Below, piece after piece: positions 54,601 to 64,000 of a stretch of 64,000 nt of DNA; within the stretch, counting starts at the first letter, position 1; each line of letters opens with the position of its first letter. Source of the DNA: Sanderia malayensis (Eukaryota; Cnidaria; Scyphozoa; Semaeostomeae; Pelagiidae). A program made the position numbers and the translations under genes. The stretch covers positions 4,337,219 through 4,401,218 of the forward strand of contig RQOL01000828.1 in assembly GCA_013076295.1 (NCBI GenBank), in the 5' to 3' direction. The notes under the pieces are model-generated. The model saw only the letters and a list, made by a program, of their open reading frames with translations. It was not told the DNA's origin and ran no database searches.

Positions 54601-56948
54601 ATTGTGCTGAGAGCACTTTCAATAAACACTAAAAACACAGTGCCATGAAACTTGCCTCTGGAAATTGCCTGCCAGCTTAACCTTAAATGCGTATGTATAT
54701 TTTTGGTGCAGATAAAACTACAGAAGTGACATGCAGTCAGACCTACATGCAGGTGAAGCTCGATAGATCTTATTTCAATACCTCCAACTATTACAGCATC
54801 ACACTGCGCAACCCAGCCTGCAAAGCATCATGGTTGCCAAGTAGCAAGTACATTAGCATCGGAACTTTCCCAAGTGCATGTGGCTCAACACGCCGAGACA
54901 CATATGACGACATCATTTACGAAAATGAGATCATCATGAAAGCGAGGCAAACACACGCATCTGGCATTACAAGAAATAATGACGTCAAACTTCTCGTCAG
55001 GTGCTCATACAAAAGGGAAGGCTTTGTTAGCAGTGTATCCTGGAAGCCAATCTCAACTGTAACCACTGTTGAACGTAAGTGTGACAAAAAGTTGTAGCAA
55101 AACTTTTTTCTATTGTTTCTAGCCTCCTTTGTAGATAGCACGCCTGGCTTAAAGATACCAGTGAAAATACGAAAATTTACCTGCAATCAACTCTGAGTAT
55201 TCTACACGTCATCTAGGATGTAATGCAACTAATACAACTCTTTGTCCACCATTTTCGCATGCTTTACGAAGCTATAAAGTAAAAATATGATAACAACAAT
55301 ACACGACTCCTGCAATCTGCATCGTCGCCTTTTAAGAAAATACGAGAACTTCACACGGATGAAAAATAAAATAAAACAGTGGGAAATAAGCGCCCCCTCT
55401 ATTAACCGCCCAGGGTGGTTAATAGAATCCTTACATTTTCACTGTTTGGTTCAAATAATAGCGTAGAAACTCTTAGCTGAAAAAACACCTTCATCCGGTC
55501 GTGAGGCTTTGGAAAATGCAATGCAGTCAAAAACAGCGGTTGAAGTTGATCTTAACTCCTTGATATTGAATAACATTCGGAACTATATTAGATTATTATT
55601 TATTTGTTTTTGATGTTGCTTGATTTTAAAATTTTAGGACTGTAAAATAAGCGCCCTCCTTTTTTAAGTGCCCCCCTCTAATAAGCGCCCACCCAATTTT
55701 GCAAAATATTAATTAAGCGCCGGGGGAATAGAGGAAATACGGTATTCAGTTTCATATAAAAGTATCAAAAAGTAAAGTTATTGATACTACAGAGGCGGAT
55801 CTAGACTGGTGCAACTGGTGCACTACCATTCACACTATTTGTCACAAATATAAACACAAATATATTATTTTAATTTCACCCTCAACACATGCAATGCGAA
55901 CGTTAATAATAATGCGGAATGCCTGACTTCCAATCATTTCATTCTAGCTGGTTTGGGAAATTTCACTTTCTACTTTCAAATGTTTACTGGCAAAAACTAC
56001 ATAGCTGCTCAGCCATATTACCCAGTGAGAATCAAGCTGAGAGATTGGCTCTACTTCGAAGCAAGAGCAGAAGTGTATGATAGAAGTATGGTTGTCCTAC
56101 TTGATCAATGTTACTCAACACCAACTATGGATCGTAATCATGCACAGAAACATTCGCTTATTGAAGATGGGTAAGATAAACATGGCTCTATGCAGTTTCA
56201 TCGTACATTCATTGTCAATGAATTTTGATGCTAGAGCTCTCTAATAGTCTAATTGATATCATCCAGATTATATAACCGATTTGATGGTTTTTATTCCTAT
56301 TGAAGGTGTGCAGTTGACTCTACAGTAAGATTCATCAATTCAGGTGGAAGCATAAGACAACGATTCAGTGCACAAGGCTTCAAGTTCGTAAACAACACTG
56401 CAGTCTTTGTGCACTGTATTGTGTTCATCTGCTATCAAAACTCCAAGGTAGACAAATGCACACAAGGTTGCGCGGGAAACAATGTCGACCGGGCGAGAAC
56501 GAGGCGGGATTTGAGTGGAGGCTACGCTGCACAACAGACAACTACCTATTCGAAATACTACATGGTTGACGTTGGCCCCATTGTGTTTGAAGAGAGTCCT
56601 GCATTGCCTTCAGGTAAATGAAAAATGTATTTTCCTTTGCTATGCCAGAAATAGCAAGGAATAAGAGTAAAACAATTAATGTTTATTACCTGTTGAATGA
56701 TCTGTTGTATTTCAGGCAAGTTACCAAAGGGTCCAATTTCCACTACAATGCTCGTACTGATTGCTGGAGTGGGCTTGCTTGCCATAATCATAATAGTATT
56801 GATTGTGAAAATGCGAAGGCGTGATGCTCCACAGTCTGCAGCAGTGGTCAAGCAGTCCAAGTCCCCTGTGGGGGAGATTGGTATTGACAATGCTCCGAAT
56901 GGAAAAGAGTTCGTGATTTCTGACGAGGTTGCATCATCCAACTTGTGA
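42619..56948 (+). CDS. Gene B: three D8C domains, two ZP-N-like modules and a ZP domain, ten exons
   Basis: Exons: 42619-42678 (signal [20 protein letters not shown]), 42793-42816 (DNFVMAQS), 51285-51681 (D8C), 51954-52625 (ZP-N-like plus D8C in one exon), 52881-53183 (ZP-N-like), 53739-54197 (D8C), 54712-55074, 55948-56170, 56306-56613 (ZP domain, basic site RTRR) and 56716-56948 (membrane helix and tail). All phases match; total 1013 residues. ZP-N-like modules carry four cysteines (EVTC, DPNC, GQCG, VAC). D8C modules carry [18 protein letters not shown] and [10 protein letters not shown]. From exon 6 onward it mirrors gene A at high identity. Intron 2 is 8.5 kb because of hAT, Helitron, Penelope-like and Mutator-like insertions, against 0.3 kb in gene C. 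Whether transcripts span that intron is untested. Confidence 0.78.
43088..43528. mobile_element. Non-autonomous hAT element, 441 bp, in gene B intron 2
   Basis: Ends CAGGGTTGCCA are inverted, with exact 8-bp duplications AACCGAAT at 43080-43087 and 43529-43536. The interior repeats TAAGCCAAAT words. No transposase. Confidence 0.88.
43529..44440. other. Non-coding part of gene B intron 2
   Basis: Holds a two-copy direct repeat of GCGAAGCGTAGCGAAGCCGT near 43.82-43.88 kb. Nothing else recognised. Confidence 0.5.
44445..45070 (+). pseudogene. Helitron fragment (DUF6570-like region), disrupted
   Basis: Conceptual pieces [20 protein letters not shown] and [13 protein letters not shown] are followed, after a frame change, by [29 protein letters not shown] and VLHNLPDN. 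These are hallmarks of the segment preceding the Rep/helicase region in animal Helitrons. Only this domain remains; a stop and frame break separate the two parts and no helicase follows before 45.1 kb. Confidence 0.65.
46117..48257 (+). mobile_element. Penelope-like retroelement bounded by 147-bp inverted repeats
   Basis: Left repeat 46117-46263 and right repeat 48111-48257 are reverse complements with only a few differences (for example ATAAGTTC versus ATAGGTTC). The right repeat overlaps the 3' end of the RT reading frame, so the left repeat is an inverted extra copy of the element's own 3' end. Penelope-like elements are known for direct or inverted terminal duplications and 5' truncation. 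No clear target duplication. Confidence 0.75.
46151..48154 (+). CDS. Reverse transcriptase with C-terminal zinc-finger and GIY-YIG-like region
   Basis: An uninterrupted 667-codon frame. RT motif A is [12 protein letters not shown] near residue 95; motif B region is [14 protein letters not shown]; the catalytic box is YVDD near residue 266; [10 protein letters not shown] follows. From about residue 530 comes a cysteine cluster ([25 protein letters not shown]) and then [20 protein letters not shown], which resembles the GIY-YIG nuclease of Penelope-like elements. The first 38 or so codons are read from the inverted repeat, so the natural N-terminus is missing and the true start is unclear; ATG at 46351 is an alternative. 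Sits in gene B intron 2, same strand. Likely a 5'-truncated but recent insertion. Confidence 0.75.
   Translation: MITTISSSSWSIFTAISNVETRTSLQFHMHPREADVIPNASANYRLSHLLSLVLSEVWQRDRTGSVCMNTEELLAEVERVSAEGLGDRVVIGSTDVKALYPSLDIEFTIQVVCEVFRTYHVDILGIDYEKLGLYISLSRTPEEIRAIGLEEVCPTRAQRRGPKPTITASGSAARKEVRFQSWRPATSAPSRQQQRTMLVEALRIGLGVVMENHVYKFDRRIHRQQRGGAIGLELTGNLAQIFMIWWDRTFKSRLSDLGIVTRLCKRYVDDVNMAADEVPAGTRFIEGRLVVDEMAIESDLLVPGDRRTMEVIKSIGNSIHPSIQLEIDCPSNHDDGKLPSLDLKLHVRDVGGAKKIVHEFYAKAVSSKAMINAESALPMRQKRTILTQEVLRVLLNCSACIPWEEVAQHVSNMVLRMQFSGFHKKFRYEIVNSALKAYDEIHRRVEQGERPLYRPFEWNREERDKAKKNRVLNWYKNGKYDSVIFIQSTPRSELKRKYQNEIDRCGVRIRVVEKAGRSLKSQLQRSDPFKEASCNRETCLICKTGGRGSCSKDGINYEIACVGCEQQGRDMKYHGESSKNGFTRGKQHLEELDRRSESSVIWRHCSEKHDGEIQDFRMNITGNYRNDAMLRQISEAVRISRTTRENLINNKSEWNYVSLPRVHVDLQ
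48788..49198 (+). pseudogene. Fragment of a repetitive uncharacterised protein family, 3' end cut by a transposon
   Basis: The frame contains [20 protein letters not shown] and [10 protein letters not shown] followed by [10 protein letters not shown] recognise this pattern from repeat-family proteins of invertebrate genomes that often carry a downstream tesmin-like CXC region, which is absent here. The acidic end [18 protein letters not shown] is followed by the Mutator-like element after ATDVF. Beyond the element the duplicated bases resume and reach a stop three codons later, so little was lost. N-terminal part missing. Confidence 0.45.
49187..50788. mobile_element. Mutator-like (MULE) non-autonomous element, 1.6 kb
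   Basis: Inverted ends GGCTATCTTTAAAACACCGA extend about 130 bp, including GGAATACGGAATCCGGAAT and GATAATAATGAT runs. They are flanked by the 9-bp direct repeat GATGTTTTT at 49178-49186 and 50789-50797. Long inverted ends with 9-bp duplications fit MULEs. No transposase. It carries a smaller nested inverted-repeat element. Confidence 0.8.
49872..50255. mobile_element. Nested inverted-repeat MITE, relative of 33915-34088
   Basis: Ends CACGTTTTTTTATAAGAAAC and RC CACGTTTTTTTATATAAGAA. TA precedes the left end but TG follows the right end. The interior has CCAGT(A/G)AAAGTTTCTT words in both orientations. Confidence 0.55.
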
Positions 56949-57203
56949 AAAGAAGATGAACTGCAAAAGAAAGAGAATGACTTTGAACAGTGATACTTTG
57001 TTCTAAGTTTTAAACCTATTTTTACAAAAATACTTTGCTAGTCAAAGGGTTTCAAGGACAACTACAGCTTATTTTATACCTTATTATAACTTTTATTTTT
57101 ATATAAAGTTCATTTTTAAAACATGAATATATTCGTTATTCAAGTTATTGTTCCGCAGTATAGCTGTGTTTTTAGAATACCATGAAGTTTCCTATAAACA
57201 TCT

Positions 57204-57318
57204 TTCTTGAGATACCGTTCTTGTTTTTCATTTCTATTTTTGTCTATCTTTGTAAATTGATATTTGGTTCTCAACAAAAAGCAAACAATTAAATTCAAGT
57301 TGATTAAATCAGATTCGT
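57204..57318. repeat. Duplicated non-coding block (partner at 39150-39268)
   Basis: See the partner near 39.2 kb; here it follows the gene B tail closely, presumably the ancestral arrangement. Confidence 0.8.
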
Positions 57319-57456
57319 AGACGTTCGCTCGTTGTTTTTGCAATTAAGCATACACCAATAAACTCTGGTGTATTGTTAATTACAAAGAGCAGCATTAGGA
57401 TGGTAGGAGCACCATTAGAAAGTATCGTATCTGGACACGATACGATACTTTCTAAT

Positions 57457-57618
57457 CACTGGCGTAGCTGCGATTTGGCGGCGAAGGAGCGAAACCCGGA
57501 CAAATTCCGACAAACGTAAAATTTGCGGTGTAAATTTTCCGAAAAATTTTCCGACAAGCAGCTGGAAACGTTTGGTGGGGGGGCAGCTGCCCCCCTGCCC
57601 CTTATAGCTACGCCATTG
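57457..57618. mobile_element. Short hAT-like MITE, 162 bp, inside a palindromic sequence
   Basis: CACTGGCGTAGCT and RC CAATGGCGTAGCT ends are flanked by TTCTAAT at 57450-57456 and 57619-57625. The host site is part of an older inverted repeat (ATTAGAAAGTATCGTATC / GATACGATACTTTCTAAT at 57415-57456). Confidence 0.65.
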
Positions 57619-58207
57619 TTCTAATGCTGTTCCTACCATCACACCACCATGATTTATTCAGTATGTGGAGTAGAGAATATGGTAAATCGTTTAACATTTG
57701 GTCATGGCCCTGGTGTTGTAGTAGCAGTGGAGACACCAACAAGTGGAGACGCAAAAAACTCTGTAAAGCCCAGCGGACACTCTAGAAAAGAAGGAGCCAG
57801 CCTTGGGCTTGTGTCTCAATCTGGCACAGGCCTACTCTGTGATGAAAGTAGTTGTAAAAGGTCACAAGTTAGGGTTGGTGGCATGGTATTCAATGAGTTC
57901 AGAACCAATGAAAGACAATGGAAAAAGTTCAATCTTCAAGAGAATAGGCAAATGAAACTATCAACATTTAAATTGGTCTTATGAAGTCCTGAAAGTGTCA
58001 CCTGGGGGCAAATTCTGAATAATTATTAGCAATGGCTGGTAGTAACTGTTATTAGCAGTAACAGTTTGTTTTATCCTGATTGAGCCGAAGTGAAATATCA
58101 CCTTGGAACAAGCAACGTTCATTTCGGGGTGTTATTGGAATGAGCTGGGCAAATCTAATGTGAGGATAGCTGTGAAACACCTATCAAGAAAAAAAGAGAC
58201 ACCACAG

Positions 58208-58507
58208 AAGGGCAGAAAACATTCTCGAAGTTTAGCTCAAAACAACATTGCACTTGTTGCTTTGAGCGTTGGAGTTGGCTTGCTTGCCATCATGGTTGTC
58301 ATACTGTTTCTTATCGTAAGACGACGAAGAAAGAGACCAGCGGAGCAGAATGAAACCATGTCCCCTGAGAAGGAGCTTGGTATTGACAATGCTCACGATG
58401 GAAAAGTGTTTACACTTTCTGATGAGATTATACGTCATCAAACTTGGAACAAGATGTCCCGCAAAAACATAAGCCACAGTAGGCCGTTAATGGAAACTAC
58501 ATTGTAA
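58208..58507 (+). pseudogene. Orphan transmembrane/cytoplasmic-tail exon of the D8C/ZP family
   Basis: Encodes a membrane helix (VGVGLLAIMVVILFLIV), RRRRKRP stop-transfer and SPEKELGIDNAHDGKVF, aligning with the last exons of genes A and B ([17 protein letters not shown]). It is well diverged and extends about 15 codons further. No ZP exon lies just upstream and its frame does not suit the phase-1 donor of gene B exon 9. It is probably the remnant of a lost array member; an alternative tail is less likely. Confidence 0.65.
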
Positions 58508-59116
58508 TTACATCATTGTTATTATTGAAGCAAGTTTCTTTGACATTCATATTTGCATGCAAGCTATTTATAACCATTTTCTATCATGTCGCCCGTTTGC
58601 AACTTACACGATAACTTCATTTGTTGAATAATGATAATTTACTTATTTTACGATTTTTATCATTTCAAGTATAATATTTCATAAAGAAGCACATTTGATC
58701 TGTTTTCCTTGCAATAATATACCTGCATATTTGATGATCATTATCGATACAGTTATCATATATAGCAAATATTATTAGGCTACTACATTTACTCTGGTAG
58801 CCAATTCTAAAAGCCAGCAACACTCTCTGATCCAAAAATGGCTCTCTAATGGCACAAATACTGTCAAATACTTGCAAATACTGTCAAAATAAGAAAACCA
58901 AAGCATTATGTGTGGTTTGCCTTCATTTCCCTTATTCTATTAGCATACCAGTATAGCCTTATATGGTAAAGTCATCGCCAGGGTACAAACACGAGAACAA
59001 TGCCAGGTGTGACTTGTTTGACTCGCAAAATTCTTCCTCGTTCGGATTATTAAATGTGTAACATTTCTAACACTGGGCATTTACATCTTGGCAAGTTGCA
59101 ATTTGGACAAACTGCA
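58508..59116. other. Gap upstream of gene C
   Basis: AT-rich, no ORF. The last 40 bp (ATTTACATCTTGGCAAG ... ACAAACTGCAATG) match the leader of the broken exon at 40387, so the gene C promoter should be here; no TATA box is obvious. Confidence 0.45.
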
Positions 59117-62100
59117 ATGAGGTGCAAAAATATTGCGATCACGTTCGCTGCCTTGCAAATCATTATCCTGACTATGGTTATGGTAAGTAATTCATCAAAT
59201 GTATAATGATAACCACTTCTCACGTAAGTTAACTTTATCGTTTTTTTGTTATTTTAAGGGTACGAGTCTTTCACATTAAGATCAACATATGTTTTTGAAT
59301 TGATGTGTTAAAAACAAGTCTCTTTGTGATAATCAAATCCAGTCATAAAACTCGCCTTGCATTTGAAGCTGGTCGGGAAATTGTAGAAATTGGGGATGAA
59401 GACTGGCACAAGAAATTGACTGGTTTGTGAGCTTCAGTATGAAATTAATGTTTCCGAAGGAATGTTAAAATTTAGATTAGTAAATCAAATATACGTGCAA
59501 AATAGATAGCAACTTCGCTTATACGCAGTTTTTTACATGAAACCATCGATAAAAAACAGACCTCTAAGACGCCTAACAAATTAAGAAGCCGTACATAGTA
59601 GCTACTAATTTCCATCAAGATTAGGAAACGGTGTCACCTAGTATAACAACAGGCAAATTGGGGCAGTTTTGATTGTATTTTCAAAACGGCAGTGATGATT
59701 ATTTTAAATACGAAGACCTGGATGGAATTGGCATGATTCTTTTTGGATGATTAGACCATTTGCTATCCATTTTCGAATGTTTTGGTTTTGTTTCCGTTTT
59801 ATTGGATTGAATTATAATGTTTCTTGGCGTTTCCGACCTATTTGCACTTCTAAATTCAAGGAACTTTGAAGAAACCTTTAATACTAAAATGGCCCTAAAG
59901 TTTAAGAACTGAGTATCACTTTTGAGCTCAGATTATTATAAAAAAAAAGCGTGTATTGCAAATTTTTGACGGGCTTCCTAATCAGCAAGCCATCTTCCTG
60001 CTATTTCTGTTTTTTGTATTTTTACTTTGCAAGTAATTTTATTTGTGTTTACAACAAATTTATATTTTTGTGAGTTTCAATATTTTCAAACATTTTCAAA
60101 TTTGGGCCCAAAAGTGTTCCAAGTAATTCCTAATTGCACACAAAAGTAGAACAAGGTTAAACGCTTATTATCCTTAAACTTCTCGTCCTGCATGTAAAGC
60201 AGCAAATTAGTTAGTTAACACGATGAAGATATGCCAAGTAGTTCATATTAAGTTTGTTGTAACTGCAGAGGTAAAACCCAGGTCACAAAAACAACATTTG
60301 TGCAAAAGTTTGGATTTTAGTTTAGTAAATAGTGTTATGAGTTGATGGATTAACCCTAAAATGTTGTGATAATACTTTCAAAATTGATGCCAATTATTTG
60401 ACCCGACCTGAATATGGAATCGTACAAGTTTACTTAAGAAATATGTCATCAACGAAAAGAATGTTTTGGCATAGTTAAAAACCTCCAAAAACATGAGAAT
60501 AGGCCTACAATGGATTAATGTAGGGAGTGTACATAATTTTGTAAGAAGGGTGGATCAGCCCTTTGTACTAGAAGATCACCAATTAACACGAAAATGTTTG
60601 CCTTATAGTGGTAAATGTATTTTAATTTGAGGGATTATATTCTGCAAGTTGCGAGTTGTCAGTTGCGGGTTGTTTTTCAATTATAAAATGTTCCACTCTC
60701 TTCAAAATGCACCACCTTTAAAGTTTGGAATATCTAAAAGTTCTGAGTTTGCGAAATTGTGAAAATGCATTCTACAATTTTCTCATTATTTATTTTAAAA
60801 AGTGGAATATGTTAACAAATCGCCTTCGTAGAGTATTTTTTAAATTTCTGTTGACAAATTTACGAAGCCTTAAAGTACTAAACAATTTCTTTTCTCAATT
60901 TAGGATAACTTTGTCATGGCACAATCGGTGAGTATTTTCATTTAATCAAACACAAATTTTTAGCATAGGATGAGCAGAGTAGCTAATTGAAATATACAAT
61001 ACGGCTGTAAATGTACTGGAATGGGGAAAAACATTATGCCGAAATTTGATAATTTCAGCGTAAAAATTTAGTTATTTATCTGAATTTGACCGGGGATATT
61101 CGTTCTTGCTCAAGTTAGACTTCACATGCAGAATATTCCTTGACCATCAATGCAAATATATAATATTTAAGCAAATCATAAAACCTTTCTTTCCCTAATA
61201 TTTAATTTGTTTTTTTGAGTTTTTATCTCTGTTTCCCAGATGGACGCTTGTCAAAATTATCAGATACTTTCTGATGCAAGAGCTGTTACAACAAAAACTG
61301 ACAACTACATATCAAACTGCAACGAACTTCGTCTCCGTGGATGGTATCGTTTCATGGGAGATGCTGGAACCAGGATGCTTGACTATTGTCCTTATAGTCG
61401 ATTCCCAACATTCACGGGTTACCGTTGCGGTGGAGCATACAACCAAGGTTGGATTCAATCTGGGTCAATGCCCAGTGTGAGTGATGGAGAAGTTTCTAGA
61501 AAGGTCTGTTTTTCAAGTGGTTGGAGCTGCTACTGTAATGATCAAAGAAAAAGAGCGATAAAAATCAAGAACTGTGGATCATACTACGTGTATTGGCTCA
61601 ATGGTTTACCAAGATGCGACATGAAGTATTGCGGAGTAAAAAGTAGTTAGCTCACAAGTGAACTCAGTTTATCACTTTCATGTTTGTACATCTTCTCTTT
61701 TATACTCTAAGCTTTAAACTCTTTCTCAGTGGACACAGTACATTTCTCAGAGCAATTTCACCCACAAACAAAAGCGCGGGAAATATTTATATTTACGACA
61801 AAACACTTCAATTATCCAATGTATCCAAACTATTTTTGATTATAGATTCATTTCTCAGTGTTTTCTCTTCATTAGATGAGTGTGTTACATAAAAATATTC
61901 CTTAATTGGTTTGCTTAAGTTTGATTATGATAACATAACATATGTACTCCTGGAAACTAATTCCTTTTCATTTTAGATGAAACTGTTGAAGTAACATGCA
62001 GTGACACATCAATGGACATTAAGATCAATGCAACTCATTATGACCCTGCTGACTATTCCAACATCACATTGAGTGATCCTAATTGCACTCCAACATCAAT

Positions 62101-64000
62101 TGATTCATCATACATCACATTCAACATTACTCCACCAAGTCAATGCGGATCAACGCAAAAAGATATGGGAAAATATATCATTTTTGAGAACAACGTCAGA
62201 ATGACAGGCAATGTTAGTGACTTAACATTAAGCATCGCATGTACATACAAGAAACCAGTGACGACAGACGCTTGTCATAATTATCAGATACTCTCTGATG
62301 CAATAGCTATTACAACAAAAATTGAGAACAGGAAAGATGACTGCAATGAGCTTCATCTCAATGGATGGTATCGTTTCATGGGAGATGCTGGAGCCAGGAT
62401 GCTTGACTATTGTCCTTATAGTCGATTCCCGACATTCACTGGTTACCGTTGCGGTGGCGCAAACTACCAAGGTTGGATTCAATCTGGGTCAATGCCCAGT
62501 GTGAGTGATGGAGAAGTTTCTAGAACGGTCTGCTTCTCACATTATTATTGGGGCTGCAACTGTTATTTTCCAAGAGCGATAAAAATCAAGAACTGTGGAT
62601 CATACTACGTGTATTGGCTAAATGGTGTACCATATTGCGAATTGAAGTATTGCGGAGTAAAAGGTGTAGTTACCTCACAAGTGAACTCATTTTATCACAC
62701 TCATGCTTGTACATCATCTCTTTCTTACTCTGAGCTTTAAATTCTTCCTCAGTGGACACAGTATATTTTCAAATTATTTTGCGATTATAGGTTCATTTCT
62801 AAGTGTTTTCTCTTAATTACATGAGTATATTACTTAAAATAACCTTTAATTGGATTGCTCAAGTTTAATGATGATAGCATATGTACTCTTGGAAACTAAT
62901 TACTTTTCATTTTAGATGAAACTGTTGAAGTAACATGCAGTGACACAGCAATGGACATTAAGATCAATGCTACTCATTATGATCCTGATGATTATTCCAA
63001 CATCACATTGAGTGATCCTAATTGCACTCCAACATCAATTGATTCATCATACATCACATTCAACATTACTCCACCAGGTCAATGCGGATCAACGCAAAAA
63101 GATATTGGAAAATATATCATTTATGAGAACAACGTCAGAATGACAGGCAATGTTAGTGACTTAACATTAAGTGTCGCATGTCCATACACGATGGACGCTT
63201 GTCATAATTATCAGATACTCTCTGATGCTAGAGCTGTTACAACTACTGCCAGTTACAAAGAAGACTGTAGTACTTCATATTACAATGGATGGTATCGTTT
63301 CATGGGAGATGCTGGAACCAGGATGCTTGACTATTGTCCTTATGGTCGATTCCCTACAACAACCGGTTACCGTTGCGGTGGCACAACGACCCAAGGTTGG
63401 ATTCAATCTGGGTCAATGCCCAGTGTGAGTGATGGAGAAGTTTCTAGAACGGTCTGTTTTTCAGGTAGTTGGGGTTGCTACTGTAATTATCCAAGAGCGA
63501 TAAAAATCAAGAACTGTGGTTCATACTACGTGTATTGGCTAAATGGTGTACCAAAATGCGATTCCACATATTGCGGAGTTAACGGTAATTAATGAATGAA
63601 ATCAGGTTATCACTTTCAAACGTGTTTTAATGTTCTTTTTGATACTCAAATTTAGGAGAGAAACCAAAAGTACAAGTTACTAAAACTACGGCAACACACA
63701 ACAATTATCCAATGTGTTACGAATGGTTTCCTTATAAATCCCTTCTTAGTTATTTCCTTTGTTTTAGTAGTCTGGCTCCAAGACTATTTCCTGGGCTCTC
63801 AAATAAAACAAGGAAAGCAGGAACGGCGAGAAGGAAATGCGGAGGAGAAAGTTTTCGTAGAATTTAATAGGCGCCATTTTTAAATTCTTAATTATATAAT
63901 AAGCGATATTGTTGGTGGGTTAATGCAAAGTTGGATCACTTTTTAAATTGATTTTGGCATGTTTCTTTGCTTGTTAGAAGGAAATGTTGGAAATCGAAAT
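59117..64000 (+). CDS. Gene C: D8C / ZP-N-like repeat receptor, 5' part, runs off the right edge
   Basis: Exons 59117-59182 (signal MRCKNIAITFAALQIIILTM), 60904-60927 (DNFVMAQS), 61240-61642 (D8C), 61977-62663 (ZP-N-like plus D8C) and 62916-63584 (ZP-N-like plus D8C). Junctions are GT-AG and phases match. The signal exon differs from those of A and B, while exon 2 and its intron flanks are nearly identical to gene B's. The two ZP-N/D8C exons are close copies of each other and of gene B exon 4. The sequence after 63584 matches gene B's intron 4, stopping about 40 bp before the next ZP-N exon would begin. A ZP domain, helix and tail are expected beyond the edge. Confidence 0.75.
63585..64000. 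other. Gene C intron with an insertion absent from gene B
   Basis: Start and end match gene B 52626-52845 (TTAGGAGAGAAACCAAA; GTTAGAAGGAAATGTTGGAA). Between about 63.70 and 63.91 kb there is extra sequence (GTCTGGCTCCAAGACTATTT...) that gene B lacks. No clear inverted ends. Confidence 0.55.

Noticed and set aside
57649..57984. 111-codon frame between gene B and the orphan tail exon
   Set aside because: No domain, no splice context and located at the edge of transposon debris; coding not supported.

Overview
This is animal (metazoan) nuclear DNA: AT-rich by eye, with GT-AG introns, spliced coding exons, CCCTAA-type repeats and many small transposable elements. The mix of genes (BET bromodomain, calcium-regulated mitochondrial carrier, an AKNA-like protein, a torsin, an expanded D8C/ZP receptor family, Helitron and Penelope-like retroelement pieces) fits a cnidarian, perhaps an anthozoan. 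That placement is inference; no marker gene settles it.

Left half (1-29 kb) is ordinary housekeeping sequence. It holds the first two coding exons of a BET bromodomain gene (minus, running off the left edge) and a complete 11-exon SCaMC/SLC25A24-25 type carrier (minus, 3812-9905). A long AKNA-like coiled-coil/low-complexity gene follows (minus, 11709-26589), with an 843-nt open exon inside its largest intron and a nine-copy minisatellite in another. Next is a two-exon torsin (plus, 27598-28744). AKNA-like and torsin are divergently transcribed from a 1-kb gap.

Right half (31.8-64 kb) is a plus-strand tandem array of at least three related genes, here called A, B and C. Each has a signal-peptide exon, then D8C domains (the cysteine-rich domain of uromodulin/GP2/OIT3) and, in B and C, D8C domains interleaved with extra ZP-N-like modules. 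A and B finish with a complete ZP domain, a basic cleavage site, one membrane helix and a short conserved cytoplasmic tail. C runs off the right edge. Most internal exons are phase 1 at both ends, so modules can be duplicated in frame. A and B share long, nearly identical 3' halves, introns included.

The array is heavily invaded by mobile DNA. There are hAT-like elements with 8-bp target duplications, Harbinger-like MITEs and a Helitron fragment. A Penelope-like RT element is bounded by 147-bp inverted repeats, and a Mutator-like element has a 9-bp duplication. A 1.6-kb foldback element lies precisely in the TATA box of gene B, with gene A preserving the empty site. Decayed promoter, signal-exon and tail-exon copies show repeated birth and death of genes in the array.
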